A stretch of DNA of 64,000 bases from Pempheris klunzingeri (Eukaryota > Chordata > Actinopteri > Acropomatiformes > Pempheridae), in contig NC_092028.1 of NCBI RefSeq assembly GCF_042242105.1, positions 14,183,338 through 14,247,337 of the forward strand, given 5' to 3'. A program made the position numbers and the translations under genes. The notes under the pieces were generated by a model that did no database searches, had not been told where the DNA came from, and saw only the letters and a list, made by a program, of their open reading frames with translations. This document shows positions 21,438 to 34,694 of this stretch, in pieces (within the stretch, counting starts at the first letter, position 1; each line of letters begins with the position of its first letter).

Positions 21438-22276
21438 CACAGTAACACAAACCATCAGTAGACCTGAACAAAAACCCCTCAGAGCCTGAACACTTGTAGC
21501 ATGAAGCCACCAGAGGAGGAGCCCTCAGACCACTAATGATTTCAGGACCTGTTCACTGTTAAAGAGACAAACAGACATCTACAAATGAAAAAGTAAAAGG
21601 AATATAACATTCTTCACTATAATATACATTAATGATAATAACATTATTATTAAATATACTATGTTTTTCTAAAAAGTGTTTTCTTTGTCTGACTCAGTAT
21701 TTATGTAAATTAATAACAGCATCATTTCAGCTCACAGCAGTGTTTAAAAAAGCTTTTCATCTGACAAGAAATGAAACATAACACTAATCTACCTGCAGAC
21801 AGGATGAGAAACCTTTTAGTTGTTGCTTTAATTTTGGTTTTACACAAAGTAACATATCTTATATGAGGTTCTAGTCAATTTATTTTTATTGACTGAAAAA
21901 CACAGGTATTCATGGCTGCTTTGTACCGACTGGTCACATGTTTTTCCTAAATTTGTTTTTAGTTTACAGATTAAGTCACTTATTAATGGGGATTTTGCCT
22001 CTTGATGTCACGAAAAGGTGTGACTTAGGAACACTTTGTCATAAAATAAAGAGTATAAAGACTAAACTTTTTGCACAACTGATGCTGAAACATGCATGAA
22101 GGACTAGTGGAGGAAAGAATCATGTTCAGGAAAGATTCATTCTTTCAAGTCAAGACGTTCAAGTCAAATCCAGTTCCTCCCTGTGAGGAGGAGTCAATGC
22201 AAAACTCAGATGTCTTCCACCTCTACTTATCTGACTGCAGAGAGGATGACAGAGAACAGTGGACACACAGTTGAAC

Positions 22277-22716
22277 ATGATGGACTGTAGGACAGGACTG
22301 CTGCTCTTAACTATCTGCTGGGCAGGTGAAGATATCCACAGACCTAAACCTTACACAGTTTATATTTGTGTCAACAGCATATTTCACTTGATGTGTATTC
22401 ATTCTCTTGACAGGTGTTGATGGTCAGACTCTGACTGAATCTGAACCAGCTGTTAAAAGGCCTGGAGAATCCCACAAATTGACCTGTACAGGCTCTGGAT
22501 TCTCACTCAGCAGCTACTGGATGCACTGGGTCAGACAGGCTCCTGGAAAAGGACTGGAGTGGATTGCTGCTGATAGTGGTGGTAGCAGCAAATACTACTC
22601 TCAGTCAGTCCAAGGCCGCTTCACCATCTCCAGAGACAACAGCAGACAGCAGCTGTATCTGCAGATGAACAGCCTGAAGACTGAAGATTCTGCTGTTTAT
22701 TATTGTGCCAGAGACT
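22277..22716 (+). CDS. V18: VH gene, family A
   Basis: Leader exon 22277-22325, 88-bp intron, V-exon 22414-22716. CDR1 is [12 protein letters not shown]2 [13 protein letters not shown] is short. The signal is CACAGTG (22717-22723), 23 bp, ACAAAATCC (22747-22755). Intact. Confidence 0.95.
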
Positions 22717-23566
22717 CACAGTGACTGGAGTTGGTTGAGCAGCTGTACAAAATCCTACAGTATCTTTCAGCCCAAGTATGAAGCATTCTTCAAAGTACAT
22801 TTTATCTTTCTTTTTTAATTAATGTGTATATTTGTATATATTATTTTATACTACATAATATTACATTACATATATACATGCATATCTTTAAATAATGCAT
22901 TATATGAAATCATAACTATTGTTTCTGATAACTATTATTATTAAATATTAATACAATAAACAAAAACAATAAATATCACTTGTTCATACAAGTTCTTCTG
23001 TCAATTAAGAAACACTAATGTCTGTAATTCATGTTGAAAACATAATGCTGCAGCTTCTTTTATAAGGCTAGAGAGCAAGTAGATGAATAAATAAATGCTG
23101 CAATACAAAAAAGCTGTTCACTCATTGTTGATGATGAATCTGATATAGGAGAGATTCAGAGTGAATCAGTTCTTTCAGGAAAACAGCTCACATCATATTT
23201 AAAGTGGGTTTGAAATGTGAAAACATGCCAAACACACTGGCACACATGGCTTATAGCAAGCAACATTCTTGGTGTTTGCTGCTTTTGTTTCTGTGTGTGC
23301 ACACCATCATAGTTGATGCAAAGCTGATTTTAATCAGCATGTTTCCCATTATCCATGATTCATGATAATATTCACATTAAGAACAAGAATAATGATTATT
23401 AATGATCATATGATGTTTTCATTATGAATTCTTCTCAGTTAGACCAACGCTGATGTTTCATATGTTGATTCTATGCAAACTCAGTGACCTTCCTCATTAC
23501 TCAGCTATAAAAACTTCACATCAGGCCGTCAGTGGAGTTCACAGCACGTCAGTTTCAGCATCAACC

Positions 23567-23990
23567 ATGTTTTCTGTAGCTCTGCTGCTGCTGTTGGCAG
23601 CTGGATGTGAGTCTCTCTGGATTTGTTCAAGTCAAAAGTTCTTCATTTGCTGTATAACTTGATTGTTTGTTAAAAAACATTTTCTTTTTTTAACAGGTGT
23701 GAAGTGTGAACAGTTGACACAGCCAGCCTCTGTGACTGTGCAGCCTGGTCAGCGTCTGACCATCACCTGTCAGGTCTCTTATTCTCTTGGCTACTACACA
23801 GCTTGGATCAGACAGCCTGCAGGGAAAGGACTGGAGTGGATTGGAATGAAACACACTGGAGCGTCATACTACAAAGATTCACTAAAGAACAAGTTCAGTA
23901 TCGACTTAGACCTTTCCAGCAAAACAGTGACTCTAAACGGACAGAATGTGCAGCCTGAAGACTCTGCTGTGTATTACTGTGCCAGAGAAC
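23567..23990 (+). CDS. V19: VH gene, family B
   Basis: Octamer at 23473, leader exon 23567-23606, 90-bp intron, V-exon 23697-23990. FR1 has GQRLTITC, CDR1 is SLGYYTAW (one residue shorter than usual) and CDR2 MKHTGASYYKDS; FR3 has DLDLSSKTVTL. The signal is CACAGTA (23991-23997), 23 bp, and a slightly changed nonamer ACAAAAAAC (24021-24029). Intact coding part. Confidence 0.94.
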
Positions 23991-25346
23991 CACAGTAACA
24001 AAAACCATCAGTAGACCTGAACAAAAAACCCTCAGTACCTGAACACTTGTAGCATGAAGTCACCAGAGGAGGAGCCCTCAGACCACTAATGATCTGAAAC
24101 TATAAGTCTTTAGAGTTCATGAAAGAGCTTTTATCTAATTTAACAGCAAATGTTTTCAGCAGTTTAAATACTCTACAACAATCACTGATACATAATTATT
24201 TGTATATATCACCTATAAGAGATGGACTAAATGTGTTTAAGAGCTAGTGATCAAACTACAGCAGAAATTAATCCTTGAGAAGTTTCTCTTCCATATTGTT
24301 ATTAGAAAAAACACTGAAAAACAATAAAAAAAAAAAAAATAAAAAGCAGATGGGCCTTAATTCAAATTTAAACTATCACTACTATTACTACTACTACTAA
24401 AGGTAAACTATTGTTGGCAGCTTTCTGATGGGGCTAATTGGCACAAATGCTCAACATGAATTTAATCACAAATCATTTAAGTTTAGGGAGCATTTAAGTA
24501 CATTAAAACATATTCACCTTTTAATTGTTATTGGTTTGAATATTCTAACATAAATTACATCAAAGAAATTAGGCAGAGAGTAAACAGTGTTCCAACAAAC
24601 CTCCCCTACGAAGGTGAAGATAGCAGAAACAGGGATTTATTTGACTCGTATCGTGTCTTATGGTACGGGATCATAACATCAGGTACGGAATGAATCTACA
24701 GATGATTTGGATCAAAATGAGACCACATTTTTCTATGGATGTTGGTTTTTAAACTGCAGACAGACAGATACAGACTGAATGCCTAATCCCTTCAAGGCTT
24801 ATGCCTAGTGGACATGATAAATCAGACTTTACTGATGATCTTTTGTGCCCATGCAACAGTGTCCCTGAATTTGTTTTTAATGTTTAATATTTTCAAGTCC
24901 TCTTCCTCGTTTTTGTTCCCACAGGGGTTTTCTTTCCTCTGGTGGTCTGGAAAGGGACTTAAGAACTTTTAGTGAAATAAAACAACAGCATAACATAATG
25001 AATGGCATTTGTTGAGGATTTTTGCTATTGAAAAAATTGACTTTTTGTGTTATGTGAAATTCATAAACTCCTTTCAGAATCTTCTCATGATGCAGCCTGT
25101 CCTTAATAACCTGCTCAAACTATATGTTTGTCAACCTATTGCACAGATTATAGTGAAACATGGAAGTGGGACTCTTGGACAAACTTCTATAGTAAACATT
25201 CATTCTCTAATTTCACCAAACAGTAACTGAGAGTCAAATCCAGTTCCTCCCTGTGAGGAGGAGTCAATGCAAAACTCAGATGTCTTCCACCTCTACTTAT
25301 CTGACTGCAGAGAGGATGACAGAGAACAGTGGACACACAGTTGAAC

Positions 25347-25787
25347 ATGATGGACTGTAGGACAGGACTGCTGCTCTTAACTATCTGCTGGGCAGGTGAA
25401 GATATCCACAGACCTAAACCTTACACAGTTTATATTTGTGTCAACAGCATATTTCACTTGATGTGTATTCATTCTCTTGACAGGTGTTGATGGTCAGACT
25501 CTGACTGAATCTGGACCAGCTGTTAAAAGGCCTGGAGAATCCCACAAATTGACCTGTACAACCTCTGGATTCACATTCAGCAGCTACGCTATGAACTGGG
25601 TCAGACAGGCTCCTGGAAAAGGACTGGAGTGGATCGCTTTCATACACACATCCAGTAGTCATATCTATTACTCCCAGTCAGTCCAGGGTAGATTCACCAT
25701 CTCCAGAGACGACTCCAGCAGTAAACTCTATCTGCAGATGAACAGTCTGAAGACTGAGGACACAGAAGTGTATTACTGTGCCAGACA
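25347..25787 (+). CDS. V20: VH gene, family A (HTSSS subgroup)
   Basis: Leader exon 25347-25395, 88-bp intron, V-exon 25484-25787. CDR1 is SSYAMNW and CDR2 [14 protein letters not shown] as in V3. FR3 reads EDTEVYYC, with Glu in place of the small residue found in all relatives. The signal is CACAGTG (25788-25794), 23 bp, ACAAAAACT (25818-25826). Otherwise intact. It is the duplicate partner of V3. Confidence 0.93.
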
Positions 25788-26786
25788 CACAGTGAGAGAC
25801 AATAACAGGATAGTGTTACAAAAACTACTTCCTCTGTTTACCACCACCACTTGGCAACATTCAGTTGTCTCACTATCGCTTGTTTTGTAAAACTGAGTGT
25901 GATTAATTATCACTGATTTAAATTCTGAGTAGTGACTGAATATTGAAGTCTTATTTTGTCTCATTTGACTCAATTTTAAAGTGATTTATGACTGACACAA
26001 ATATAGTGGGAAAAGCAGAAAATCAGAAAATATGAAAATGTTATTCTGTGTTTTTTCCCTGGAAGTGATGTTAACAGACGTATAAAAAGACACATGTCTT
26101 CATAACGACATGCATGAAGACCATACATGTGACACAAACATTTACATCTACAAATAAAAAGCTTCCACCTGATTTAAAGGTTGTACACAAAATTATGAAA
26201 ATAGTTTTCCTGCACATCAACAAATCTACAAAAACATCCAAAACTGTCAAAGAAAAAAAATGTTGTAATGTAGCTAATGCAGATGTGACAAAGAACTCTT
26301 TTCCAGCTGAACTCAGATCCATCAAGTCTCCTGCTTCTTTGAAATCTCATCTTAAAACTTTTGTCTTTGTGAAAACTTTTGTTTAATATATCTTTTTATT
26401 TATACTACGTCTGTCCCTATCTTATTATATTTGTATTCTTTTTAATTTCTATGTGCTTATCTCTTTGATATTATTGTCATTTTATTTTATCTTTATTTTA
26501 TTTATTTAACATTAAAAAGTTCTGCATCATATGATATTCAGTTTTTGTACATAAACCGTCACTAATTTCATGATTTTTAAGACATATTTATACAGTAAAT
26601 CATAGCATAGCAGCGCCACAGGTTTGTTAAATTATCTATCTAGATGGTGAGTGTGTATAAGCTCTTTCATAGAAATATGTTCTGTAAAAAATGCTTTAAA
26701 AAGGCATTCTCTACCAGTCGGCTCTAGAGGACACAGTGTTAACACCTTCAGTTGATTCTAATGATATTCAAAAGATTATTCACAAC

Positions 26787-26794
26787 ATGCAAAT
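26787..26794 (+). promoter_or_regulatory. Consensus octamer of V21, displaced by a solo LTR
   Basis: ATGCAAAT, orthologous in position to the V4 octamer. It now lies 573 bp before the V21 start codon. Removing the 468-bp LTR and one 5-bp target duplicate restores exactly 100 bp, the V4 distance. Confidence 0.85.
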
Positions 26795-26860
26795 AAAGGG
26801 CACTCATAAGGAAGTGAAGTGTATTTCTCTGTGAGTGTCAGTGAGAGGACAGAAGAGCTC

Positions 26861-27328
26861 TGTAGGGACAACTTTTCCGTGTGGGGTGCTGGAGGTCAGG
26901 AGATGAGTTTAGACTCACGGTACAAACAAAAGCACTCTCAGAGATCCTTGTAATCCGTTCCTTGATGTACATTTATTTAAAGTTACGTCAACAAAAACTC
27001 TCTGAGGTTGACTTTTCCGTCAAATTAAATTCTCATTACTTAAACAAAAGAACAACTCAAAATTAAGACCTGTGGTCATAAATCTGTTTGTCTTCCTTCC
27101 AACACAAAAGAGATCCCCCAGCTGTCTCCTGTCAGCTGATTATAATGCAGGAGGGGGCGGAGGAAGGAGATGACCAGCGCCAGATACGATAGAATAATTA
27201 TAGCAATGCAACGTTTCTCTAAATCAAAAGATTCAAATGATCGATCAGAAAATATATCATTAACAATGCATGCTCCAAATACAACTCAGAAATATAAATA
27301 CAAATTAATTTCTGCGTTGGCTCCAACA
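26861..27328 (+). mobile_element. Solo LTR (fossil LTR retroelement)
   Basis: A 468-bp segment beginning TGTAGGGACA and ending CTCCAACA, flanked by a 5-bp duplication AGCTC (26856-26860 and 27329-27333). It is absent from the otherwise equivalent V4 upstream region, which keeps a single AGCTC. TG...CA ends with a 5-bp duplication are typical of gypsy-like or endogenous-retrovirus LTRs; the family is undetermined. No internal element part is present, so it is a solo LTR. It entered after the V4/V21 block was duplicated, hence is young on the locus timescale. Confidence 0.85.
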
Positions 27329-27359
27329 AGCTCACATCAGTTCAGCTTCAACATCAACC

Positions 27360-27712
27360 ATGTTCTCTGTAGCTCTGATGCTGCTGGTTTCCTTTTCCAC
27401 AGGTGTGAACAGTATTGATCTCCTCCAGCCAGACTCAATGGCTGTTCAGCCTGGACAGTCTTTGACCATCACCTGTCAGGTGTCTGGTTATTCTCTGACT
27501 GATGACAACTATGCAACAGGTTGGATCAGACAGCGTGAAGGAAAACAAATGGACTGGATTTCCCATCAGTGGGGTGGAGGTACGCTTCAGCAAAATGATG
27601 CTCTGAAGAACAAGTTCAGCTACAGCAGAGACACTTCTGCTCGAACAGTGACTCTAAAAGGACAGAATCTGCAGCCTGAAGACACAGCTGTTTATTACTG
27701 TGTCCGTCAGCC
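27360..27712 (+). CDS. V21: VH gene, family C, no leader intron
   Basis: Same protein as V4 throughout, also as one uninterrupted exon of 353 nt. The signal is CACAGTG (27713-27719), 23 bp, ACAAATACT (27743-27751). The coding unit is intact, but a solo LTR separates its octamer from its start codon. Transcription may therefore depend on signals in the LTR or be lost. Confidence 0.88.
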
Positions 27713-28302
27713 CACAGTGATACAAACCACCAACAGACCTGCACAAATACTCATCAACCATGTGACTCAAATACACTCACATGTTCTAAACGTGAACATT
27801 ATTCCATGTAGATCTAATGTGACTTCCACTGCAGCTGACATCTGTATCAAACAACTTTGCCTCAATATAAGAGCTTTAGGGAAGTAATGTTTCCTGTTTC
27901 ATGGGGTAGAAAATGACATCTGACAAAGCTCACTTCAACTGGAGCTTTATCTCTTCACAGATACACAAATAGGATCCATTTTCCTTTTGTAATTTCATCA
28001 ATATTAAAAGAAAGTAGCTTTAAACTTTTACACCATCAGTTAAAGATTGACATTGTACTGAAGAAAGTAGCTGCCAGGACTTTGATGCTTCACAGTTTCC
28101 TCTGCTGTTTTAGAGATTCTCTGCTCATGGAAATGCATCTGTGTCACACGTTCCCTATTTAAACCTGTAGAGGGAGGTCTATGCAAACTCTTCCTCTCTT
28201 ATAAACACACCATCAGTCACTTGTGGCACAAAACTGGAACAGTTTTTAACATTTTGGAAACACTGAGTCCAGAGAGCTCTGAACTACAGTGTTTATCACA
28301 GA

Positions 28303-28351
28303 ATGGACAATAAAATGATCAGGAGTTTATCATTTGTAGTTACTATTCATG
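28303..28351 (+). other. OL3: orphan VH leader exon
   Basis: Same 49-nt exon as OL1, octamer at 28181. The next in-phase acceptor belongs to V22 (29001), 650 bp downstream. Confidence 0.75.
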
Positions 28352-28863
28352 GTGAGAAAATGTATTCTGCTTAAAATGTCCAACCCGTGATTTATTATTA
28401 TTATTAACATCATCATTATTATTGATAATAGGATGAATAGAGATTATTGTAGATGATTTGGCTCATCTGCTGCCCAACATGCTTCCAGGGAGTAATGTGA
28501 AACAATGATGCCAACAAACCAATTTTGAATAAACCTTGTTGGCAAATGAGCCAAATTTGGGAACTAAAATTAACATGTTGTAGATGTATTAAAAGCAAGA
28601 TGGGAAATTAGGTTGATTTTAATACTAAGTGACATTTTGCACAAAAGAAATGAAAACATGCCAAACACAATTTAAATAGACTGACTTAGAGGAATAAATC
28701 CTGAACAATGTTCAGCATTTCCACCAAACAAAGACTGAAAGCTAAGTCCAGTCTACTTCTCTCCTCCCTGTGAGGAGGAGTTAATGCAAAACTCAGATGT
28801 CTTCCACCTCTACTTATCTGACTGCAGAGAGGATGACAGAGAACAGTGGACACACAGTTGAAC

Positions 28864-29306
28864 ATGATGGACTGTAGGACAGGACTGCTGCTCTTAACTA
28901 TCTGCTGGGCAGGTGAAGATATCCACAGACCTAAACCTTACACAGTTTATACTTGTGTCAACAGCATATTTCACTTGATGTGTATTTATTCTCTTGACAG
29001 GTGTTGATGGTCAGACTCTGACTCAATCTGAACCAGCTGTTAAAAGGCCTGGAGAATCCCACAAATTGACCTGTACAGGCTCTGGATTCACATTCAGCAG
29101 CTACTGGATGCACTGGATCAGACAGGCTCCTGGAAAAGGACTGGAGTGGATCGCTTACATCACCACTGACAGTAGCGGCAAATACTACTCTCAGTCAGTT
29201 CAAGGCCGCTTCACCATCTCCAGAGACAACAGCAGACAGCAGCTGTATCTGCAGATGAACAGCCTGAAGACTGAAGATTCTGCTGTTTATTATTGTGCCA
29301 AAGACT
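28864..29306 (+). CDS. V22: VH gene, family A
   Basis: Leader exon 28864-28912, 88-bp intron, V-exon 29001-29306 ([10 protein letters not shown]). CDR1 is SSYWMHW, CDR2 [14 protein letters not shown]; it ends YYCAK instead of YYCAR. The signal is CACAGTG (29307-29313), 23 bp, ACAAAATCC (29337-29345). Intact; OL3 lies upstream. Confidence 0.95.
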
Positions 29307-30157
29307 CACAGTGACTGGAGTTGGTTGAGCAGCTGTACAAAATCCTACAGTATCTTTCAGCCCAAGTATGAAGCATTCTTCAAAGTACACTTTATCTTTC
29401 TTTCATATTTTGATGTATATATTTGTATATATTTTTTTACATGACATAATATTACATTACATATAATCATGCATCTCTTTAAATAATGCATTATATGAAA
29501 TCATAACTACTGTTTCTGAGACATATTATTATCAAACATTAATACAATAAACAAAAAGAATAAATATCACTTGTTCATACAAGTTCTTCTATCAATTAAG
29601 AAACACTAATTTCTGTAATCTAAGTTGGAAACATAATGCTGCAGCTTCTTTTATAAGGCTAGAGAGCAAGTAGATGAATAAATAAGTGCTGCAATACAAA
29701 AAAGCTGTTCTCACATTGTTGATGATGAATCTGATATAGGAGAGATTCAGAGTGAATCAATTCTTTCAGGAAAACAGCTCACATCATATTTAAAGTGGGT
29801 TTGAAATGTGAAAACATGCCAAACACACTGGCACACATGGCTTATAGCAAGCAACATTCTTGGTGTTTGCTGCTTTTGTTTCTGTGTGTGCACACCATCA
29901 TAGTTGATGCAAAGCTGATTATAATCAGTATGTTTCCCATTATCCATGATTCATGATAATATTCACATTAAGAACAAGAATAATGATTATTAATGGTCAT
30001 ATGATGTTTTCATTATGAATTCTTCTCAGTTAGACCAACGCTGATGTTTCACATGTTGATTCTATGCAAACTCAGTGACCTTCCTCATTACTCAGCTATA
30101 AAAACTTCACATCAGGCCGTCAGTGGAGTTCACAGCACGTCAGTTTCAGCATCAACC

Positions 30158-30582
30158 ATGTTTTCTGTAGCTCTGCTGCTGCTGTTGGCAGCTGGATGTG
30201 AGTCTCTCTGGATTTGTTCAAGTCAAAAGTTCTTCATTTGCTGTATAACTTGATTGTTTCTTCCAAAACATTTTCTTTTTTTTAACAGGTGTGAAGTGTG
30301 AACACTTGACACAGCCAGCCTCTGTGACTGTGCAGCCTGGTCAGAGTCTGACCATAACCTGTCAGGTCTCTTATTGTCTTGGCTACTTCACAGCTTGGAT
30401 CAGACAGCCTGCAGGGAAAGGACTGGAGTGGATTGGAAGCAAAAACACTGGAGCTTCATACTACAAAGATTCACTAAAGAACAAGTTCAGTATCGACTTA
30501 GACCTTTCCAGCAAAATAGTGACTCTAAACGGACAGAATGTGCAGCCTGAAGACTCTGCTGTGTATTACTGTGCCAGAGAGC
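30158..30582 (+). CDS. V23: VH gene, family B
   Basis: Octamer at 30064, leader exon 30158-30197, 91-bp intron, V-exon 30289-30582. FR1 starts CEHLTQPAS. CDR1 CLGYFTAW replaces Ser by an extra Cys; CDR2 is SKNTGASYYKDS, and FR3 has DLSSKIVTL. The signal is CACAGTA (30583-30589), 23 bp, ACAAAAACC (30613-30621). Open frame; the unpaired Cys is unusual. Confidence 0.93.
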
Positions 30583-31563
30583 CACAGTAACAAAAACCAT
30601 CAGTAGACCTGAACAAAAACCCCTCAGAGCCTCAACACTTGTAGCATGAAGCCACCAGAGGAGGAGCCCTCAGACCACTAATGATTTCAGGACCTGTTCA
30701 CTGTTAAAGAGACAAACAGACATCTACAAATGAAAAAGTGAAAGGAATATAACATTGTTCACTATAATATATATTAATGATAATAACATTATTATTAAAT
30801 ATACTATCTAGTGGCAACATTTTCTAAAAAGTCTCTTCTTTGTCTGACTCAGTATTTATGTAAATTAATAACAGCATTATTTCAGCTCACAGCAGTGTTT
30901 AAAAAAGCTTTTCATCTTACAAGAAATGAAACATAACACTAATCTACCTGCAGACAGGATGAGAAACCTTTTAGCTGTTGCTTTAATTTTGGTTTTACAC
31001 AAAGTAACATATTTTTATGTGGTTCTAGTCAATTTATTTTTATTGACTGAAAAACACAGGTATTCATGGCTGCTTTGTACCGACTGGTCACATGTTTTTT
31101 CTGAATTTGTTTTTAGTTTACTGCTTAAGTCACTTATTAATGGGGATTTTGCCTCTTGATGTCATGAAAACGTGCGACTTTGGAACACTTTGTCATAAAA
31201 TAAAGAGTATAACATTTGTTAAAGTGATAATTGTTGTTTTTTTTCTATTAAAATGTATCTTAAAATTGATGAACTATTGTCAGAGTCTTTACATGATGCA
31301 GACTGTGCTTAATAAATAAATGCAATAAATCATTTGTAAACTTTTTGCACAACTGATGCTGAAACATGCATGAAGGACTAGTGGAGGAAAGAATCATGTT
31401 CAGGAAAGATTTATTCTTTCACTTTCACCAAACAAACACTGCCATTCAAGTCAAATCCAGTTCCTCCCTGTGAGGAGGAGTCAATGCAAAACTCAGATGT
31501 CTTCCACCTCTACTTATCTGACTGCAGAGAGGATGACAGAGAACAGTGGACACACAGTTGAAC

Positions 31564-32009
31564 ATGATGGACTGTAGGACAGGACTGCTGCTCTTAACTA
31601 TCTGCTGGGCAGGTGAAGATATCCACAGACCTAAACCTTACACAGTTTATATTTGTGTCACCAGCATATTTCACTTGATGTGTATTCATTCTCTTGACAG
31701 GTGTTGATGGTCAGACTCTGACTGAATCTGAACCAGCTGTTAAAAGGCCTGGAGAATCCCACAAATTGACCTGTACAGGCTCTGGATTCACATTCAGCAG
31801 CTACTGGATGAGCTGGGTCAGACAGGCTCCTGGAAAAGGACTGGAGTGGATTGCAAGGATTGAGAGTGGCAGTGGTAGCAGCAAATACTACTCTCAGTCA
31901 GTTCAAGGCCGCTTCACCATCTCCAGAGACAACAGCAGACAGCAGCTGTATCTGCAGATGAACAGCCTGAAGACTGAAGATTCTGCTGTTTATTATTGTG
32001 CCAGAGACT
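31564..32009 (+). CDS. V24: VH gene, family A
   Basis: Leader exon 31564-31612, 88-bp intron, V-exon 31701-32009. CDR1 is SSYWMSW, CDR2 [15 protein letters not shown]. The signal is CACAGTG (32010-32016), 23 bp, ACAAAATCC (32040-32048). Intact. Confidence 0.95.
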
Positions 32010-32469
32010 CACAGTGACTGGAGTTGGTTGAGCAGCTGTACAAAATCCTACAGTATCTTTCAGCCCAAGTATGAAGCATTCTTCAAAGTACACTTTATCT
32101 TTCTTTTTTATTTATGTTTATATTTGTATATATTATTTTATACTACATAATATCACCTTACATATATACATGCATATCTTTAAATAATGCATTATATGAA
32201 ATCACAACTATTGTTTCTGATAATTATTATTATTAAATATTAATACAATAAACAAAAAGAATAAATATCATTTGTTCTTACAAGTTCTTTTATCAATTAT
32301 GAAACATAAGTGTCTGTAATTCATTTTGAAAACATAATGCTGCAGTTTTGTTTATAAGGCTAGAGAGCAAGTAAAATAATAAATAAATGCAATACAATGT
32401 TTGACTATTGTTCAAATCCAAATTACGGCAAGAACCCGTCAACTAAGTAAAGAGAAACAACAGTCCTTA

Positions 32470-33255
32470 AGTACTTTAAGACATGGATAGCTCAGTAGGA
32501 AACACTGCTGACTTTGGCATGACACTTATATCAAGCATCCCATATGCAAGGTCCTTGGTGCTATTAGCCCACCTCAGGATGAGTGAAGCCACAACAACAG
32601 TTATAACTGCTTTGTAAGGTCCACATCAGTTGTTGGGGAACCAGGACAACGTGACGAGAAATGGACTACTGTGACAAAGCATAGGTGGAAAAGGGCTAAG
32701 AATGTAGATCTGTTGGACTGCTACGACCAAGATCAAAAGCAGCAAGGATCTACCACACCTGACAGGACCCCATGTGCAGGCTTTGTGAAGATGCTCCTGA
32801 AACATTGTGTAAGATGCAGGCAGCATACATGGGACGCCATAACCAAGTGGCTGACATAGTGTACAGGAACATCTACAGAGTATGGGCGGGAAGCCCCACG
32901 GTCAGAATGGAAGACACCTCCCAGAGTGGTTGAGAATGAACGAGCTAAGATCCTGTGGGACTTCCAGATCCAGACAGACAGCAACATCAGGAAGAAGGAA
33001 CATGAGAAGCTTGGAAAAAAAGGCTGTAAGAGGAGCTGGAAAAGATGTGGGGATTAAAGGCAACAGTGGTGCCAGTGGTGATCAGAGCACTCATCCACAA
33101 ACTGGCTCCATCAGACTCCAGGTACTATATCTGAGGTCTCTGTCCAGAAGAGTGCAATCATAACAACAGCTAAGATACTGCACAGAACCCTCAAAGTCCC
33201 AGGCCTCTGGAAGAGAACCAGAGCTCGAGGAAGACACACCACCATACCCAGGGTG
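32470..33255 (+). mobile_element. LINE 3' fragment, copy 2 (REL-endonuclease type)
   Basis: Nearly the same fragment as at 19.15-19.95 kb, in the same spacer position and with the same flanks on both sides, so it arose by duplication of the host block and not by a second insertion. It lacks one GACCAGATCCA tandem unit that copy 1 has near 19650. The coding remnants and the central deletion are the same. Confidence 0.65.
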
Positions 33256-33410
33256 ACATGATGCAAACTGTTTGCTTCACCAAACAGTAACTGAGAGTCA
33301 AATCCAGTTCCTCCCTGTGAGGAGGAGTCAATGCAAAACTCAGATGTCTTCCACCTCTACTTATCTGACTGCAGAGAGGATGACAGAGAACAGTGGACAC
33401 ACAGTTGAAC

Positions 33411-33853
33411 ATGATGGACTGTAGGACAGGACTGCTGCTCTTAACTATCTGCTGGGCAGGTGAAGATATCCACAGACCTAAACCTTACACAGTTTATACT
33501 TGTGTCAACAGCATATTTCACTTGATGTGTATTCATTCTCTTGACAGGTGTTGATGGTCAGACTCTGACTGAATCTGGACCAGCTGTTAAAAGGCCTGGA
33601 GAATCCCACAAATTGACCTGTACAACCTCTGGATTCACATTCAGCAGCTACTGGATGGCCTGGGTCAGACAGGCTCCTGGAAAAGGACTGGAGTGGGTTT
33701 CCACTATTAGCACTGACAGTAGCAGCAAATACTACTCTCAGTCAGTTCAAGGCCGCTTCACCATCTCCAGAGACAACAGCAGACAGCAGCTGTATCTGCA
33801 GATGAACAGCCTGAAGACTGAAGATTCTGCTGTTTATTATTGTGCCAGACACT
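33411..33853 (+). CDS. V25: VH gene, family A
   Basis: Leader exon 33411-33459, 88-bp intron, V-exon 33548-33853. CDR1 is SSYWMAW, FR2 ends LEWVS, CDR2 is [14 protein letters not shown], and the end reads YYCARH. The signal is CACAGTG (33854-33860), 23 bp, ACAAAATCC (33884-33892). Intact. Its CDR2 is the likely source of the V37 3' half. Confidence 0.95.
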
Positions 33854-34694
33854 CACAGTGACTGGAGTTGGTTGAGCAGCTGTACAAAATCCTAAAGTAT
33901 CTTTCAGCCCAAGTATGAAGCATTCTTCAAAGTACACTTTATTCCATCTTTCATATTTTGGTGTATATATTATTTTATACTACATAATATTACATTACAT
34001 ATATACATGCAAATCTTTAAATAATGCATTATATGAAATCATAACTATTGTTTCTGGAAAATATTATTATTAAATATTAATACAATAAACAAAAAGAATA
34101 AATATCACTTGTTCAAACAAGTTCTTCTGTCAATTAAGAAACACTAATGTCTGTAATCTATGTAAAAGCATAATGCTACAGTTTCTTTTATAAGGCTAGT
34201 GAGCAAGTAGATGAATAAATAAATGCTGCAATACAAAAAAGCTGTTCACACATTGTTGATGATGAATCTGATATAGGAGAGATTCAGAGTGAATCAGTTC
34301 TTTCAGGAAAACAGCTCACATCATATTTAAAGTTGGTTTGAAATGTGAAAACATGCCAAACACACTGGCACACATGGCTTATAGCAAGCAACATTCTTGG
34401 TGTTTGCTGCTTTTGTTTCTGTGTGTGCACACCATCATAGTTGATGCAAAGCTGATTATAATCAGTATGTTTCCCATTATCCATGATTCATGATAATATT
34501 CACATTAACAATAAGAATAATGATTATTAATGGTCATATGATGTTTTCATTATGAATTCTTCTCAGTTAGACCAACGCTGATGTTTCACATGTTGATTCT
34601 ATGCAAACTCAGTGACCTTCCTCATTACTCAGCTATAAAACCTTCACATCAGGCCGTCAGTGGAGTTCACAGCACGGCAGTTTCAGCATCAACC

